Part shown: positions 9,786-19,777 of the stretch, piece by piece
Layout of the letters: the number at the start of each line of letters is the position of its first letter
How positions within the stretch are numbered: position 1 is the first letter of the stretch
Assembly: GCF_017875645.1 (NCBI RefSeq)
Contig: NZ_JAGGMR010000001.1
Location: 6,262,001 to 6,326,000, forward strand
Direction: 5' to 3'
Source: Nocardia goodfellowii
GTDB taxonomy: Bacteria; Actinomycetota; Actinomycetes; Mycobacteriales; Mycobacteriaceae
Length of the DNA: 64,000 nt
Translations under genes and position numbers: made by a program
The notes under the pieces: generated by a model
Told to the model about the DNA's origin: nothing
Database searches by the model: none
What the model saw: the letters and a program-made list of their open reading frames with translations, nothing else

Positions 9786-11090
9786 GTGTCGACCCAGTTC
9801 GATCCCGACGGCCGTGGCCCGTCCCGACTTCGGCTGCTGCTCACCGGAATCGGGTTCGTCCTGATCCTCGCTGTCGCCGCCGGCGCGATGATCGCGAACT
9901 CGCGGGGGGTGTTTCGCAGCACCGTGTCGGTCACGGCGGTGATGACGAATGTGAGCGACGGGCTACCCCCCAAATCGGATGTGAAATTCCAGGGGGTACG
10001 CGTCGGCCTCGTCACCGCAGTCGCACCTGCGGAGGACGCCGGAATGAACGATGTCCGCATCGAATTGGATCCGCGCTACGCGCGGTCGATTCCTCGCACC
10101 GTCACCGCGCGGGTAGTGCCGAGCAACGTCTTCGCGGTGCCCTCGGTGCAGTTGGTCTACAACGGCGCGGGCCCCGCGGTGACGGCGGGCTCGCAGATTA
10201 CCCAGGATCGCAGTCTGGCGACCGTGCGCCTGCAGACTTCGCTGGATCAGCTGCACCGCATCATCGCCGCGGTCGGCCGCGAGGACACCGACACCGCGGT
10301 CGGCATGCTGGCGACGCTCGCACGCGCCACCGAGGGACGCGGCTCCGCCCTGGGGGACGCGGGCGCGCAATTACGTGAGATCGTCACACAGCTGCGGCAG
10401 GTGGTGTCGGTGCGAGAGGCTCCTTCCGCGCTCGACTCACTGTCCGCGGCGCTACACGAAATCCGAACGGCGACACCGGATTTGCTCGACGCCCTGCACC
10501 ATTCGATCGTACCGATGCAGACGCTCGCCCAGGAGCGGGCCAAGCTCACCGCGCTGCTGGCCGGAGGTCTGCACACCTTCGGGACCGTCGGCGACGCTCT
10601 GGATCACAACACCGACCGCCTCATCGACATCACCACGCACATCTCCCCCGCACTCGGCGCGTTCGGTGACGGCGCCGCGCACTTCCCCCAGATCAGCGTC
10701 TCGGTGACCAGGCTGAACACCCTGTTCAACGAACTGTGGGACCCCGAGACGCAGCTGATCACCCCGAAGGTCATCGTGCAACTGACCCCGAACCGGCAAT
10801 ACACCACGGCGGACTGCCCCCGCTACGGCGCGCTGGCAGGGCCCAACTGCGGCGCCCCGGACACGCTCGCACCCACCGAGGCGCTCCCGTCCAGCCTCGA
10901 CCCGCGGAACTTCGTGCCACCGAACTCGCTGGCCCCGGCGATCGGCCCGGTCGGTAGCCCGGCGGAGCAGCAGCAGATCGCCGACATCCTCGGCGGGAAA
11001 CCGAACGCGGCCGCCAACATCCTGTTCGGCCCGCTCGCCCGCGGTACCACCGTCACCGTTGTCCCGGACCCGAACGGAGGTGGCCGATGA
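9786..11090 (+). CDS. mceA: MCE-family protein A (lipid transport)
   Basis: The protein has 434 residues: one N-terminal membrane helix (residues 14-36), then the MCE/MlaD beta-barrel domain with GLPPKSDVKFQGVRVGLV, then a long helical region and a proline-rich tail. MceA-F proteins form a hetero-hexameric periplasmic tunnel that passes lipids or steroids to the YrbE permease. It starts at GTG 9786 and its last codons overlap mceB in ATGA. It is the first gene of the operon, whereas in the usual actinobacterial layout yrbE genes come first. Confidence 0.9.
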   Translation: MSTQFDPDGRGPSRLRLLLTGIGFVLILAVAAGAMIANSRGVFRSTVSVTAVMTNVSDGLPPKSDVKFQGVRVGLVTAVAPAEDAGMNDVRIELDPRYARSIPRTVTARVVPSNVFAVPSVQLVYNGAGPAVTAGSQITQDRSLATVRLQTSLDQLHRIIAAVGREDTDTAVGMLATLARATEGRGSALGDAGAQLREIVTQLRQVVSVREAPSALDSLSAALHEIRTATPDLLDALHHSIVPMQTLAQERAKLTALLAGGLHTFGTVGDALDHNTDRLIDITTHISPALGAFGDGAAHFPQISVSVTRLNTLFNELWDPETQLITPKVIVQLTPNRQYTTADCPRYGALAGPNCGAPDTLAPTEALPSSLDPRNFVPPNSLAPAIGPVGSPAEQQQIADILGGKPNAAANILFGPLARGTTVTVVPDPNGGGR

Positions 11091-12124
11091 GCTATCGCAG
11101 GTCATTGCTCGTGCTGATCGTGTTCCTCGTCGTCTCGGTGGTGCTCACCTGGACCGTGATCGTCACACTCGAACGCGGCATCAGCGGTGCCACCCATCGG
11201 TATTCCGCGATGTTCACCGATGTCTCCGGCCTGCGAGTGGGCGACGACGTGCGGATGGCCGGGGTCCGGGTCGGGCGGGTCGATTCGATTCAGCTTTCCG
11301 GCGCGCTCGCGCGGGTCGGTTTCGAGGTACAAGACGACCAGGTGATCACCGGGAATACCACCGCTTCGGTGACCTATCAGAATCTCATCGGTCAACGCTA
11401 TCTCGGGCTGGCCATGGGCAATCACAACGATCCGGCTGCCCTGAAGCCCGGCGCCGAGATTCCGGTCGGTCACACCGAGCCCTCGTTCGATATCTCCAAG
11501 CTGCTCAACGGATTCGAGCCGTTGTTCGGCACGCTGGACCACGCTGCGATAGACAACATCACCGACGCCCTGATCAAGGCGCTGCAGGGCGACAACGGCG
11601 CGATCACCACCCTGATCGCCGAAACCACCAGGCTCGCAGAGGCTTTCGCAGGGCCGGACGAGGTGCTGGGCCGGGTTATCACGAATCTCGCCAATATCAC
11701 CGGGTCCCTCGCCGCGCAGAGCGGGAATTTGACAACGGTCATCGAGCAGACCCGCACCCTCTTCGAGGGACTGGCCCGCAACCGGCAGGTCCTGTTCGAT
11801 TCCGTGGACCGGATCTCGGTGGTGGTCGCCCGCGCCTCGCAGATCCTGGCCGCCGACATGCCCACGCTGACCAACTTCCTGAACCGAAATCCCGGCTACT
11901 CCCAGCACTTCCTGGACAACAGGCACAAGTTCGAAAACCTGGGCTTCAACCTGCCACTCGTGCTCAAGGGCATGGCCCGTATGACACAGGAAGGGGCCTA
12001 TGTCGATGCCTACCTCTGCAATATCTCCGTCTCGCTGGTCCCGGGTCTGACTCCGATGATTCCGGAAATAGTCGACGCCGTGACCCCAGGTGGGTCGGCC
12101 CAACACACTTCCAAGTGCAGGTGA
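11087..12124 (+). CDS. mceB: MCE-family protein B
   Basis: The protein has 345 residues with an N-terminal helix (LLVLIVFLVVSVVLTWTVIV) and the MCE domain motif GLRVGDDVRMAGVRVGRV. A long helical domain follows, with the conserved late segment VDAYLCNI found in MceB proteins. It is coupled to mceA (ATGA) and to mceC (GTGA). Role as one of six subunits of the lipid-transfer tunnel is known for the family; the lipid cannot be told from sequence. Confidence 0.9.
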   Translation: MSYRRSLLVLIVFLVVSVVLTWTVIVTLERGISGATHRYSAMFTDVSGLRVGDDVRMAGVRVGRVDSIQLSGALARVGFEVQDDQVITGNTTASVTYQNLIGQRYLGLAMGNHNDPAALKPGAEIPVGHTEPSFDISKLLNGFEPLFGTLDHAAIDNITDALIKALQGDNGAITTLIAETTRLAEAFAGPDEVLGRVITNLANITGSLAAQSGNLTTVIEQTRTLFEGLARNRQVLFDSVDRISVVVARASQILAADMPTLTNFLNRNPGYSQHFLDNRHKFENLGFNLPLVLKGMARMTQEGAYVDAYLCNISVSLVPGLTPMIPEIVDAVTPGGSAQHTSKCR

Positions 12125-13179
12125 ACAATATGCCACTTAAGTGGAACCTACTCCGCCGCAGCATATTCCGGCGCCACCAGCTCGAAGACTTCAGCAGGCC
12201 GTGGCTCGGTTTCGCCGCGATCGGCTTGCTGGTCGTGGCGGTAGCCATTGTGCTTGTCGTCAATTCGCTCGATATCGGGCAGCGACGTGTGGAGGCCGAC
12301 TTCGCGCAAGCCGCACAGCTCGGCGTCGGGGATCAGGTGACCGTGGCGGGTGTGCCGGTCGGGCGGGTGGCCGGGCTGCGGCTCGCCGGTGACCATGTCT
12401 CGGCCACGCTGAGCATCAACAACGATGTAGCGCTGGGCTCGAACACGACGGCGGCGATCAAGCTCACCACGCTGCTCGGTAACCGCTATGTGGAACTGCG
12501 ACCGGCGGGCTCCGGAACCCTGGCCCGAATTCCCGTGGCGCAGACGGAAGTTCCCTACGATCTGCAGTCGGCGCTGTCCGACGCGACGACGACGCTCGAC
12601 CAGGTCGACGCCGACAAGGTGGGCCAGGCGCTCACCGAACTGTCCACCCAGCTGCAGGGTGTGCCGCAACTGGTGCCGTCGGTGATGCAGAACGTCAAGA
12701 CCCTTTCGGGTGTGATCGCCGATCGCCGTGACCAGATCGGCACCCTGCTGACCAGTACCGCTCAGCTGACCACGGTGGTCCAGAACCAGCGCACCAGCCT
12801 CGATGTGCTGTTCACCCAGGGCGGCGAACTGTTGCGGGCGGTTCAGGCCAAACGCCAGGCGATCACCCAGATCCTTACCGCTACCCGCAATTTGGTGAAC
12901 ACGCTGCAACCGCTCGCGGTGAACGATCAGCAGGAGATCCAATCGCTGATGAGCAATCTGAACCAGATCACCGGGATGCTCGCCCGCCACGACGACCTGT
13001 TCCGCAATATCCTGCAGATTCTCCCGGTGACCTGGCGGAACTGGGCGAACTTGGCCGGATCGGGACCGGAGATGGAAGCGAACGCCACGTCGGGGGCGTT
13101 CATCGACGCTTTCATGTGCGCGGTCGTCGCGCGGGACCCGCAGGTGAATCTGCCGCCGTATTCGGAGGATTGCAAATGA
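12121..13179 (+). CDS. mceC: MCE-family protein C
   Basis: The protein has 352 residues from the GTG that overlaps the mceB stop; the ATG at 12130 is an alternative start. An N-terminal helix (FAAIGLLVVAVAIVLVVNSL) precedes the MCE motif LGVGDQVTVAGVPVGRV. The C-terminus has the MceC-like segment DAFMCAVVA. It is coupled to mceD by ATGA. Confidence 0.9.
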   Translation: MNNMPLKWNLLRRSIFRRHQLEDFSRPWLGFAAIGLLVVAVAIVLVVNSLDIGQRRVEADFAQAAQLGVGDQVTVAGVPVGRVAGLRLAGDHVSATLSINNDVALGSNTTAAIKLTTLLGNRYVELRPAGSGTLARIPVAQTEVPYDLQSALSDATTTLDQVDADKVGQALTELSTQLQGVPQLVPSVMQNVKTLSGVIADRRDQIGTLLTSTAQLTTVVQNQRTSLDVLFTQGGELLRAVQAKRQAITQILTATRNLVNTLQPLAVNDQQEIQSLMSNLNQITGMLARHDDLFRNILQILPVTWRNWANLAGSGPEMEANATSGAFIDAFMCAVVARDPQVNLPPYSEDCK

Positions 13180-14288
13180 GGTCGCTGCCCCGCCCCGTCA
13201 AGCTCGTCCTGCTGCTCGCGGTCGTCGTGGCGATCGCCGGTGCGGCCACCGGCTCCATCGCCCGCCTGACCAGCGAAGACCTCATGATCACAGCGCAATT
13301 CGAGAGCGCGGCCGGTGTCTTCCCGGGGAATTCGGTGGCTGTGCTGGGGATGCCGGTCGGTAAGGTGGTGTCCGTCGAGCAACGTGGGGCGTACGCCGAA
13401 GTGCGGATCAGTGTGGACAGCTCGGTCCGGATTCCCGCCACCGTCACCGCGGTGATCGTCTCGGATTCGGTGCTGACCGACCGGCACATCGAATTCACCC
13501 CCGTTTACCGCTCCGGACCGGTGCTGGCCGACGGCGCTGTGCTCGGTCCGGACCGGACGAGGACCCCGGTCGAATTCGACAGCCTGCTCGCCATGGCGGA
13601 CAAGCTGTCCACCTCGCTGGCGGGTGACGGGCAGGGGCACGGCCCGATCGGCGACATGGTCGAGGTCGGCGCCGCCGTCGCCGGCAGCAACGGCAACGAC
13701 ATCAAGAGTGCGCTGGATCAGCTGTCGCGGGCGCTGCGCATGGGCGACGATCACGGCGCGGCGACCCGTGACGCGATCACCACGCTGGTGAACAACCTGG
13801 ACGCGCTGACCACCGCCGCCGCGAACAACGACCAGAAGATCCGCGAATTCGGTCAGGGCGTACGGCAATTGAGCGATTTGCTGGCCGACCAGCGTCTCGG
13901 TGAGGGCGACACCGGCGCCAAGCTGAACGAGATTCTCATCCGGACGACCGATCTCATGCAGCAGAGCCGAGGTGAGCTGGCGGGCACGGTGTCCGGCGGC
14001 AACGTCGTCATCAAGTCCCTGGCGGATTACCGCCGCGAGGTCGCCGAGTTCATGGATGTGTTCCCGCTGGCCGTCAACAATGCCTACGCCGTGGTCGACC
14101 AGGAGGCCGGCGCGGCCCGGGTGCACGTCAATATCGACAAGGTCGCGCTGGACGGGCAGATGGTGAAGCAGATCTGCAACCTGCTCGACCTGAAGCAGCT
14201 GGGCTGCAACACCGGGAAGATGTCGGATATGGGACCGGACTTCGGCATCGTGGCCATGCTGGTCGGAATCGCAGGTTTGCCGAAATGA
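13176..14288 (+). CDS. mceD: MCE-family protein D
   Basis: The protein has 370 residues with an N-terminal helix (KLVLLLAVVVAIAGAAT) and the MCE motif VFPGNSVAVLGMPVGKV. A long alpha-helical region follows. The order and overlaps mark it as the fourth of six subunits. The ATG lies within the mceC stop overlap and the mceE ATG overlaps its own stop. Confidence 0.9.
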   Translation: MRSLPRPVKLVLLLAVVVAIAGAATGSIARLTSEDLMITAQFESAAGVFPGNSVAVLGMPVGKVVSVEQRGAYAEVRISVDSSVRIPATVTAVIVSDSVLTDRHIEFTPVYRSGPVLADGAVLGPDRTRTPVEFDSLLAMADKLSTSLAGDGQGHGPIGDMVEVGAAVAGSNGNDIKSALDQLSRALRMGDDHGAATRDAITTLVNNLDALTTAAANNDQKIREFGQGVRQLSDLLADQRLGEGDTGAKLNEILIRTTDLMQQSRGELAGTVSGGNVVIKSLADYRREVAEFMDVFPLAVNNAYAVVDQEAGAARVHVNIDKVALDGQMVKQICNLLDLKQLGCNTGKMSDMGPDFGIVAMLVGIAGLPK

Positions 14289-15391
14289 GCACGAGGAAAA
14301 CAACATCCGCGGTCGTCGCGGCGGTGAGCGTGCTCTCGGCGAGCGCGTGCTCGGTGAGCCTGGATAAGATCCCGCTCCCCGCTCCCTCGGTCGGGACGCA
14401 CAGCTACGCGCTGACCGCGACGTTCGCCAACGCCCTGAACCTCCCGACCAAGGCCAAGGTCAAGCTCGACGGCGCCGATATCGGCGAGGTCGAGTCCATG
14501 CGGGCTCGCGACTACAACGCCGTCGTTGCCCTGCGGATCCGCTCGGAGGTGGTGCTGCCGGCCGGCACGACCGCCGAACTCCGTTCCGCCACACCGCTGG
14601 GCGACGTTTTCGTCGCGCTCAACCCGCCGCCGAATCCACTACCCGGGGCAACGGCTCTGCACGATGGAGACCACATCCCGCAGGCGTCGACCTCCGCGGC
14701 GGCCACCATCGAATCTGTGCTCGCCCGCGCCGCACTGCTCGTAAACGGCGGCGTGATCCGGGATCTGACCAAAGTGATCAACGGGCTCGGTGCCGAATTC
14801 GGCGGGCGCGGTGACCCTCTCGGGGATCTGATTGCCCAGTCCACCGAGCTGATGCGGACCCTCTCGGCCCGGTCGGACCAGATCCGGGCCGTAGTTTCCG
14901 ACACCGCTGCGCTGACCGATTCGATTGTGGCGCAACAGAATACCGTCAACGATGCGGTCGCAGCGGCCGGACCGGCACTGACCGCCCTGAGCTCCGACAC
15001 ACAGAACATCGTAGATCTCGCGGCCCAGCTGGACCGGATCGCCCGCAACCTGCAGCGGTTCCCTTCCATACAGGGCACGGGGCAGCGCAGCCTGGTCACC
15101 GACATCGATAACCTCGCCGCTGGGCTCAATGCCGCGGCCCAGGACCCCGGCGCTGATCTCGGCCCGCTGTTGAACACCCTGGCCATTGTCGGCGGCAAGG
15201 TGGCCAACGCCCCCGCAGCCAGCGTGAACGCTGACATCGCCCAGCTGGTGCTGGGAGCGGTGCCCGATCCGAACTTCGCCGGCAATCCGGAGGCCCGAGT
15301 GCCCGATCAGACGGATTGGGTCAACTTCGTCGGCTCATTGGCGTACACGCTGGGCCGGCTGCACGACCGAGTGATCGGACCGGGCCGATGA
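14285..15391 (+). CDS. mceE: MCE-family protein E, probable lipoprotein
   Basis: The protein has 368 residues. The N-terminus is a lipoprotein-type signal ending VLSASAC, with Cys as the predicted lipidated residue, as is typical of the fifth Mce protein (LprK type). The MCE motif is LPTKAKVKLDGADIGEV. It is coupled at both ends by ATGA overlaps. It is expected to sit on the outer face of the plasma membrane as part of the Mce assembly. Confidence 0.9.
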   Translation: MSTRKTTSAVVAAVSVLSASACSVSLDKIPLPAPSVGTHSYALTATFANALNLPTKAKVKLDGADIGEVESMRARDYNAVVALRIRSEVVLPAGTTAELRSATPLGDVFVALNPPPNPLPGATALHDGDHIPQASTSAAATIESVLARAALLVNGGVIRDLTKVINGLGAEFGGRGDPLGDLIAQSTELMRTLSARSDQIRAVVSDTAALTDSIVAQQNTVNDAVAAAGPALTALSSDTQNIVDLAAQLDRIARNLQRFPSIQGTGQRSLVTDIDNLAAGLNAAAQDPGADLGPLLNTLAIVGGKVANAPAASVNADIAQLVLGAVPDPNFAGNPEARVPDQTDWVNFVGSLAYTLGRLHDRVIGPGR

Positions 15392-16665
15392 ATCCAGGCT
15401 CCAATCCCGATGTCCTGGAGTCGATCTCGACCGCGATCGTATCCATCGTCGACCGGCTGGTCCGGCATCGGCTCACCGTGTCGGGGCTCGCACTGGTGGC
15501 CACATTGCTCATGGGCGCAACGTATCTCGTGTTCGGGTCGCTGGAGTTGAATCCGCTGGCATCGACCTATCAGATTCGGGTGCACCTGCCGCAGTCCGGC
15601 GGGCTACTCCAGGACCGCAACGTGACCGTGCGCGGGGTGCGGGTGGGCCGGGTGTCGTCGGTCGACCTCACCGGCGAGGGCGTCGTCGCGATCGCATCGA
15701 TCGACAGCCGCACCCGGATCCCCGTCGACACCACGGTTCGAGTGGCGGGATTGTCGATGGCCGGTGAGCAGTACCTGGATTTCGTCCCCTCGAACTCCCG
15801 CGGGCCCTACCTGGCCGACGGCGCGGTCGTCGACACCGCCCGAGCCTCCGTTCCGGTGCAGCTGGCGCAGCTACTCGTCGATCTCAACGGCACCATCGTC
15901 CAACTCGATCCTGGCAAGCTCCAAACGATCGTGCACGAACTGGGCACCGGTCCCGCGGCGCCGGAGAAACTGGCGGCGATCATCGACGGCGGCGCGTTCC
16001 TGATCACCACGCTCGGTTCGGTCCTGCCGCAGACCGTCAGCTTGCTGCACCACAGCGAGATCGTGCTCAGCACATTGCGCGATGTCGGGCCGGGACTGGT
16101 GGCCACGGCGAACGGTCTCGAGCGCACCCTCGCCGGAGTGGAGTCGATGACCGGCGGATTCCGCACCCTGGTCGGGACCGGACCACAGGCGCTGCAGACC
16201 ATGGATCAGATCATCGCCGACAACTCCCCGACGATGGTCCAGCTGCTCGGAAATCTCGGCACCGTCGCCCGGATGTCGTATCTGCACGTCCCTGCCATCC
16301 AAGAGCTGTTCTTCCCGCAGGAGCGAGCCGGTTCCACAGCGGACGCCGCCGCCATGGCCGTGCACGAAGGCAGCCTCTGGGCGCTGGTCAATATCTATCC
16401 GCGCAAACAGTGCGACTACGACCTGCCGCGTCTGCCGGCCATCCTGCCCAATTTTCCCGAGCCTTACCTGTACACCTACTGCAACGACCCCACCCTGATA
16501 CCGCGCGGCGCTCGCAACGCACCGCGACCGCCCGGCGACGACACGGCCGGCCCACCCCCGGGTGCGGATCCACTCGCGACCGCCGACCCCACACCCGTTG
16601 GGCCGCTGTCGGTTCCGACTCCTTACGGCGGCGCGTTCGTGCCGTCCTATGTACCGCCGAAGTGA
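15388..16665 (+). CDS. mceF: MCE-family protein F
   Basis: The protein has 425 residues with an N-terminal helix (LTVSGLALVATLLMGATYLV) and the MCE motif LLQDRNVTVRGVRVGRV. It ends in a long proline-rich tail that would extend outward. It is the last MCE subunit; its start overlaps mceE, and a 29-base gap precedes the Mce-associated gene. Confidence 0.9.
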   Translation: MNPGSNPDVLESISTAIVSIVDRLVRHRLTVSGLALVATLLMGATYLVFGSLELNPLASTYQIRVHLPQSGGLLQDRNVTVRGVRVGRVSSVDLTGEGVVAIASIDSRTRIPVDTTVRVAGLSMAGEQYLDFVPSNSRGPYLADGAVVDTARASVPVQLAQLLVDLNGTIVQLDPGKLQTIVHELGTGPAAPEKLAAIIDGGAFLITTLGSVLPQTVSLLHHSEIVLSTLRDVGPGLVATANGLERTLAGVESMTGGFRTLVGTGPQALQTMDQIIADNSPTMVQLLGNLGTVARMSYLHVPAIQELFFPQERAGSTADAAAMAVHEGSLWALVNIYPRKQCDYDLPRLPAILPNFPEPYLYTYCNDPTLIPRGARNAPRPPGDDTAGPPPGADPLATADPTPVGPLSVPTPYGGAFVPSYVPPK

Positions 16666-16694
16666 CACGACCAACGAAGGTCTGGAGGACCGCG

Positions 16695-17453
16695 ATGAAG
16701 AAGGCAACAATGGAGGTAGCTGAGGGCTCTGCCGGGGCAGGCGAAACACCCACCGTGGCAGCGGATGTCGCGGACCGCACTGAAACATCGACCGCGGCGG
16801 CCGAGTCCGAATCACCGACTGCGGCAGCGCGCGGATCCGATGCGGAGACCGCGGCGAAGGGTCGTTCCGGGACGACCGATGCCACCGCAGAAGCAGACGA
16901 AGAGTCCGGAACCAACGAGGTCGCAGCGGAAAATGCTGTGGCCCAGAATTCTTCGCCGGAATCCCGGCGACGGCGCCTGGCCGTACGCATCGGTGCCGGT
17001 GCCGTCGCCGTACTCGCCGTCGTGGCGACCGTCACCGCCACTGTCTTCGGCTGGAAACTGCACGACCGCGAGGAGATCGATACCGCGGCCCGGCAGGCCT
17101 CGACCATCGCACAGGACTATGCGGTCAAGTTGACCAGCATCGATTCCCAGCACATCGACCAGAATTTCGCCGATGTGCTGGCCGGTGCGACCGGGGAATT
17201 CAAGGAGATGTACGCGCAATCCAGCGATCAACTCAAGTCTTTGCTGGTCCAGAACAAGGCGGCGAGCAGGGGCCGCGTGGTCGACGCCAGCGTCAAATCC
17301 GCGTCGAAGGATCGCGTCGAGGTGATGATGTTCGTCGATCAGCAGGTGACCAATGCCCTCAGCACCGATCCACGCATCGATCGCAGCCGGATCCTCATGA
17401 CGATGGAACGCGTCGGCGGCCACTGGCTTGCCAGCAAAGTGGAAATGGCCTGA
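16695..17453 (+). CDS. Mce-associated membrane protein
   Basis: The protein has 252 residues: an acidic, alanine-rich N-terminal 90 residues, one helix (RIGAGAVAVLAVVATVTATV), then a 130-residue NTF2-like extracytoplasmic domain. Proteins of this kind follow mce genes and are thought to stabilise the complex. GGAGG (16684-16688) sets the ATG at 16695. One base separates it from yrbEA. Confidence 0.8.
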   Translation: MKKATMEVAEGSAGAGETPTVAADVADRTETSTAAAESESPTAAARGSDAETAAKGRSGTTDATAEADEESGTNEVAAENAVAQNSSPESRRRRLAVRIGAGAVAVLAVVATVTATVFGWKLHDREEIDTAARQASTIAQDYAVKLTSIDSQHIDQNFADVLAGATGEFKEMYAQSSDQLKSLLVQNKAASRGRVVDASVKSASKDRVEVMMFVDQQVTNALSTDPRIDRSRILMTMERVGGHWLASKVEMA

Positions 17454-17454
17454 G

Positions 17455-18300
17455 ATGACCGTTCGACCGTCCGGGTCATCGACGTCCCGGATTACCGCGT
17501 GGGGGCGCGGCTATCTGCACCGGCATCCGGTTGCCTCGCTCGATACCGTGGGTGCGCAATTCATCATGGGTGTGCGTGCCGTGCAATACCTCGTGACCGA
17601 TATCGTGACGGGCCGCTTCGCTTTCAAGGAGTTCGTGCATCAGGCCGCATTCATGGTCAAGACCTCCTATCTGCCGACCGTCGCAGTCGCGCTTCCGATC
17701 AGTGCCACCCTCTCAATTCAGTTCGGCCTGATCGCGGGCCAGGTCGGTGCAACCTCTTTGGCCGGAGCCGCAAGCGGTCTCGCGGTCATCCGACAAGCCG
17801 CGCCCGTGGTCACGGCTCTACTGCTGGCCGCAGCCGTCGGGTCGGCGATCTGCGCCGATCTCGGCTCCCGCACCATTCGTGAGGAGATCGCGGCGCTGGA
17901 AGTCATGGGAGTCTCGGTACTGCACAGACTCGTGGTCCCGCGGGTGGCCGCCGGTGTGCTGGTCGCGGTTGGGCTGACCGGGCTGAGCGCGTTCGTCGGA
18001 TTCGTCGCGGGATATCTGTTCAATGTCTATGTCCAGGGCGGCACGCCCGGCAGTTTCATCGCCACTTTCTCGTCCTTCGCCCGTATCGGCGATATGTATC
18101 TGGCGATGGTCAAGGCGGTGGTGTTCGGGATGATCGTGACCGTTGTGGCGTGCCAGAAGGGGCTCAGCACCAAGGGCGGGCCCGGCGGGGTGGCAAATTC
18201 GGTCAATGCCACCGTGGTCGCATCGATCGTGCTGCTCATGGTGGTGAACGTCGGGTTTACCCAGATGTATACGATGCTCTTCCCACGACAGGCGCTCTGA
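17455..18300 (+). CDS. yrbEA: YrbE-type ABC permease A of the mce system
   Basis: The protein has 281 residues of the MlaE/YrbE permease family, with several hydrophobic segments and the family motif REEIAALEVMGVSVLHRLV. YrbE dimers form the inner-membrane channel energised by the separately encoded ATPase MceG, which is not in this window. The ATG is one base after the previous stop; an earlier in-frame ATG at 17428 would overlap the upstream gene. Its place behind the mce genes is unusual. Confidence 0.9.
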   Translation: MTVRPSGSSTSRITAWGRGYLHRHPVASLDTVGAQFIMGVRAVQYLVTDIVTGRFAFKEFVHQAAFMVKTSYLPTVAVALPISATLSIQFGLIAGQVGATSLAGAASGLAVIRQAAPVVTALLLAAAVGSAICADLGSRTIREEIAALEVMGVSVLHRLVVPRVAAGVLVAVGLTGLSAFVGFVAGYLFNVYVQGGTPGSFIATFSSFARIGDMYLAMVKAVVFGMIVTVVACQKGLSTKGGPGGVANSVNATVVASIVLLMVVNVGFTQMYTMLFPRQAL

Positions 18301-18301
18301 G

Positions 18302-19156
18302 ATGGCTGCATCCTTTTATCCACTCGGCCTCGGCAGGCTCGTCCGCGCGGCCGGTCCGCCGATGACGGAAATGATGCGCCTCGGGCACATCGCGACGTTC
18401 CTGTTCCGCGCGCTGTTCTCGATTCCGGTGGTGCTACGCCACTATCGCAAGGAACTGTTCCGGCTGATCTCCGACATCACCTGGGGCAACGGGTCGTTGA
18501 TCGTCGGCGGCGGCACGGCCGGAATCATTGTGGTCCTCGGCGCGAGCTCCGGTGCGCTGGTGGGAATTGAAGGCTACAGCGCCCTGAAATTGCTCGGGAT
18601 CGGCCCTGCCACCGGACTGGTTTCGGCGACGGCCTCGACCCGGGAATTGGCACCGATCATGGCCTCCATCGCCTTCGCCTCGCAAGCAGGTTGCCGGTTC
18701 ACCGCGCAGCTGGGCGCCATGCGCATCGCCGAGGAGATCGACGCACTGGAGACGATCGCCATCCGGTCCATCCCCTATCTGGTAACGACCCGCCTGATGG
18801 CCTCGGTGGCCACCATCATCCCGCTGTACATAGTCTGTCTGGCAATGAATTTCGTCTCGGTCGAATTCGCGATCGGCATCGCCGGCAGCCGATCCCCCGG
18901 AACCTTCAGCCACTATTTCCACCTGGTGCTCACCTCTACCGACATCCTCTACTCACTGTCGAAGGCCATCGTTTTCGTAGTGATCACCACGATCATCCAG
19001 TGCTACTACGGCTACTACGCCACCGGCGGCCCGGTCGGCGTCGGCGTCGCAGCTGGCCGTGCCATGCGCGCAAGCATCACCGTCATGATCTGCGTCAACC
19101 TACTGATGACGCTGGCACTGTGGGGTTTCGACTCCGGCGCCCAGATCAGCGGATAG
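18302..19156 (+). CDS. yrbEB: YrbE-type ABC permease B of the mce system
   Basis: The protein has 284 residues of the MlaE/YrbE family, with GGGTAGIIVVLGASSGALVG, the motif EEIDALETIAIRSIPYLV and C-terminal helices. It pairs with YrbEA and starts one base after its stop. It ends the mce operon; no clear terminator follows at once. Confidence 0.9.
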   Translation: MAASFYPLGLGRLVRAAGPPMTEMMRLGHIATFLFRALFSIPVVLRHYRKELFRLISDITWGNGSLIVGGGTAGIIVVLGASSGALVGIEGYSALKLLGIGPATGLVSATASTRELAPIMASIAFASQAGCRFTAQLGAMRIAEEIDALETIAIRSIPYLVTTRLMASVATIIPLYIVCLAMNFVSVEFAIGIAGSRSPGTFSHYFHLVLTSTDILYSLSKAIVFVVITTIIQCYYGYYATGGPVGVGVAAGRAMRASITVMICVNLLMTLALWGFDSGAQISG

Positions 19157-19777
19157 ATAGTGTGGCCCACACGCTCATCGTTCACTCGTGATCGGGTCCC
19201 ACAGACCTTGCGCTGCAGCATGTTCGACCTGGGCCACACGTTGGCTGCGGGCGGGTCGACGAGCGCTCGCAGCTGGAGGCCGGTCAGGCGCCGCTGCGAT
19301 ACAACCAGCCTCTCAAAGTCACCCCGCCACTGGCGAATTCGACATCGACGCGCATGAAGCCCCCTCCAAAAGATCCTCGCGCCTGACGGTACGTCGTTGA
19401 CGGCTCGATGTCGAAGGTTTCGTGCGCCTGAGCGGTAAACCCTGACATGAGGTAACGCGAGTGAACAAGAAGACAGCGCGAAGGAAGCGCAGTGGCATAA
19501 GTCCGACCTCGATCATCGTTTGGAACTCGCGCCAGTTGTCTGAGCCGATTGATCTTTGATTGCCTGACGTTCGCCGGATCGCCTCGTCCCGTTGTGCGAA
19601 CGTTCGTTGTTGCCGACGTGCGAGTTCGCGGGCACGGGGTTGTCCGTCGATGTCCTGGCTGTTCGGGCAGGCATGTCGGGTGTGGCGGGTATCCCTTGGC
19701 TGGGCAGCGATATGGCTGGCCCGCAGGTGTTTCCGCGTCCCCCAGCACAGATAGGTGATCGAAGGGAGTTCCACGTT
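19157..19777. other. Intergenic stretch between mce operon and the next gene
   Basis: Apart from the hydrolase remnant at 19284-19355 and the GAAGGGAG ribosome-binding site at 19761-19768, I see no gene or strong hairpin here. Confidence 0.4.
19284..19355 (-). pseudogene. First 23 codons of an alpha/beta-hydrolase, truncated
   Basis: A very strong GGAGGGGG site is followed by ATG and 23 codons that begin MRVDVEFASGGVTLRGWLY and then a stop. This is the typical start of actinobacterial alpha/beta-hydrolases (x-D-V-x-F-x-S-x-G-x-x-L-R-G-W-L-Y). The catalytic fold is gone, so it is a truncated gene that keeps its translation start. Another hydrolase, also broken, lies at 21598-23333. Confidence 0.5.
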
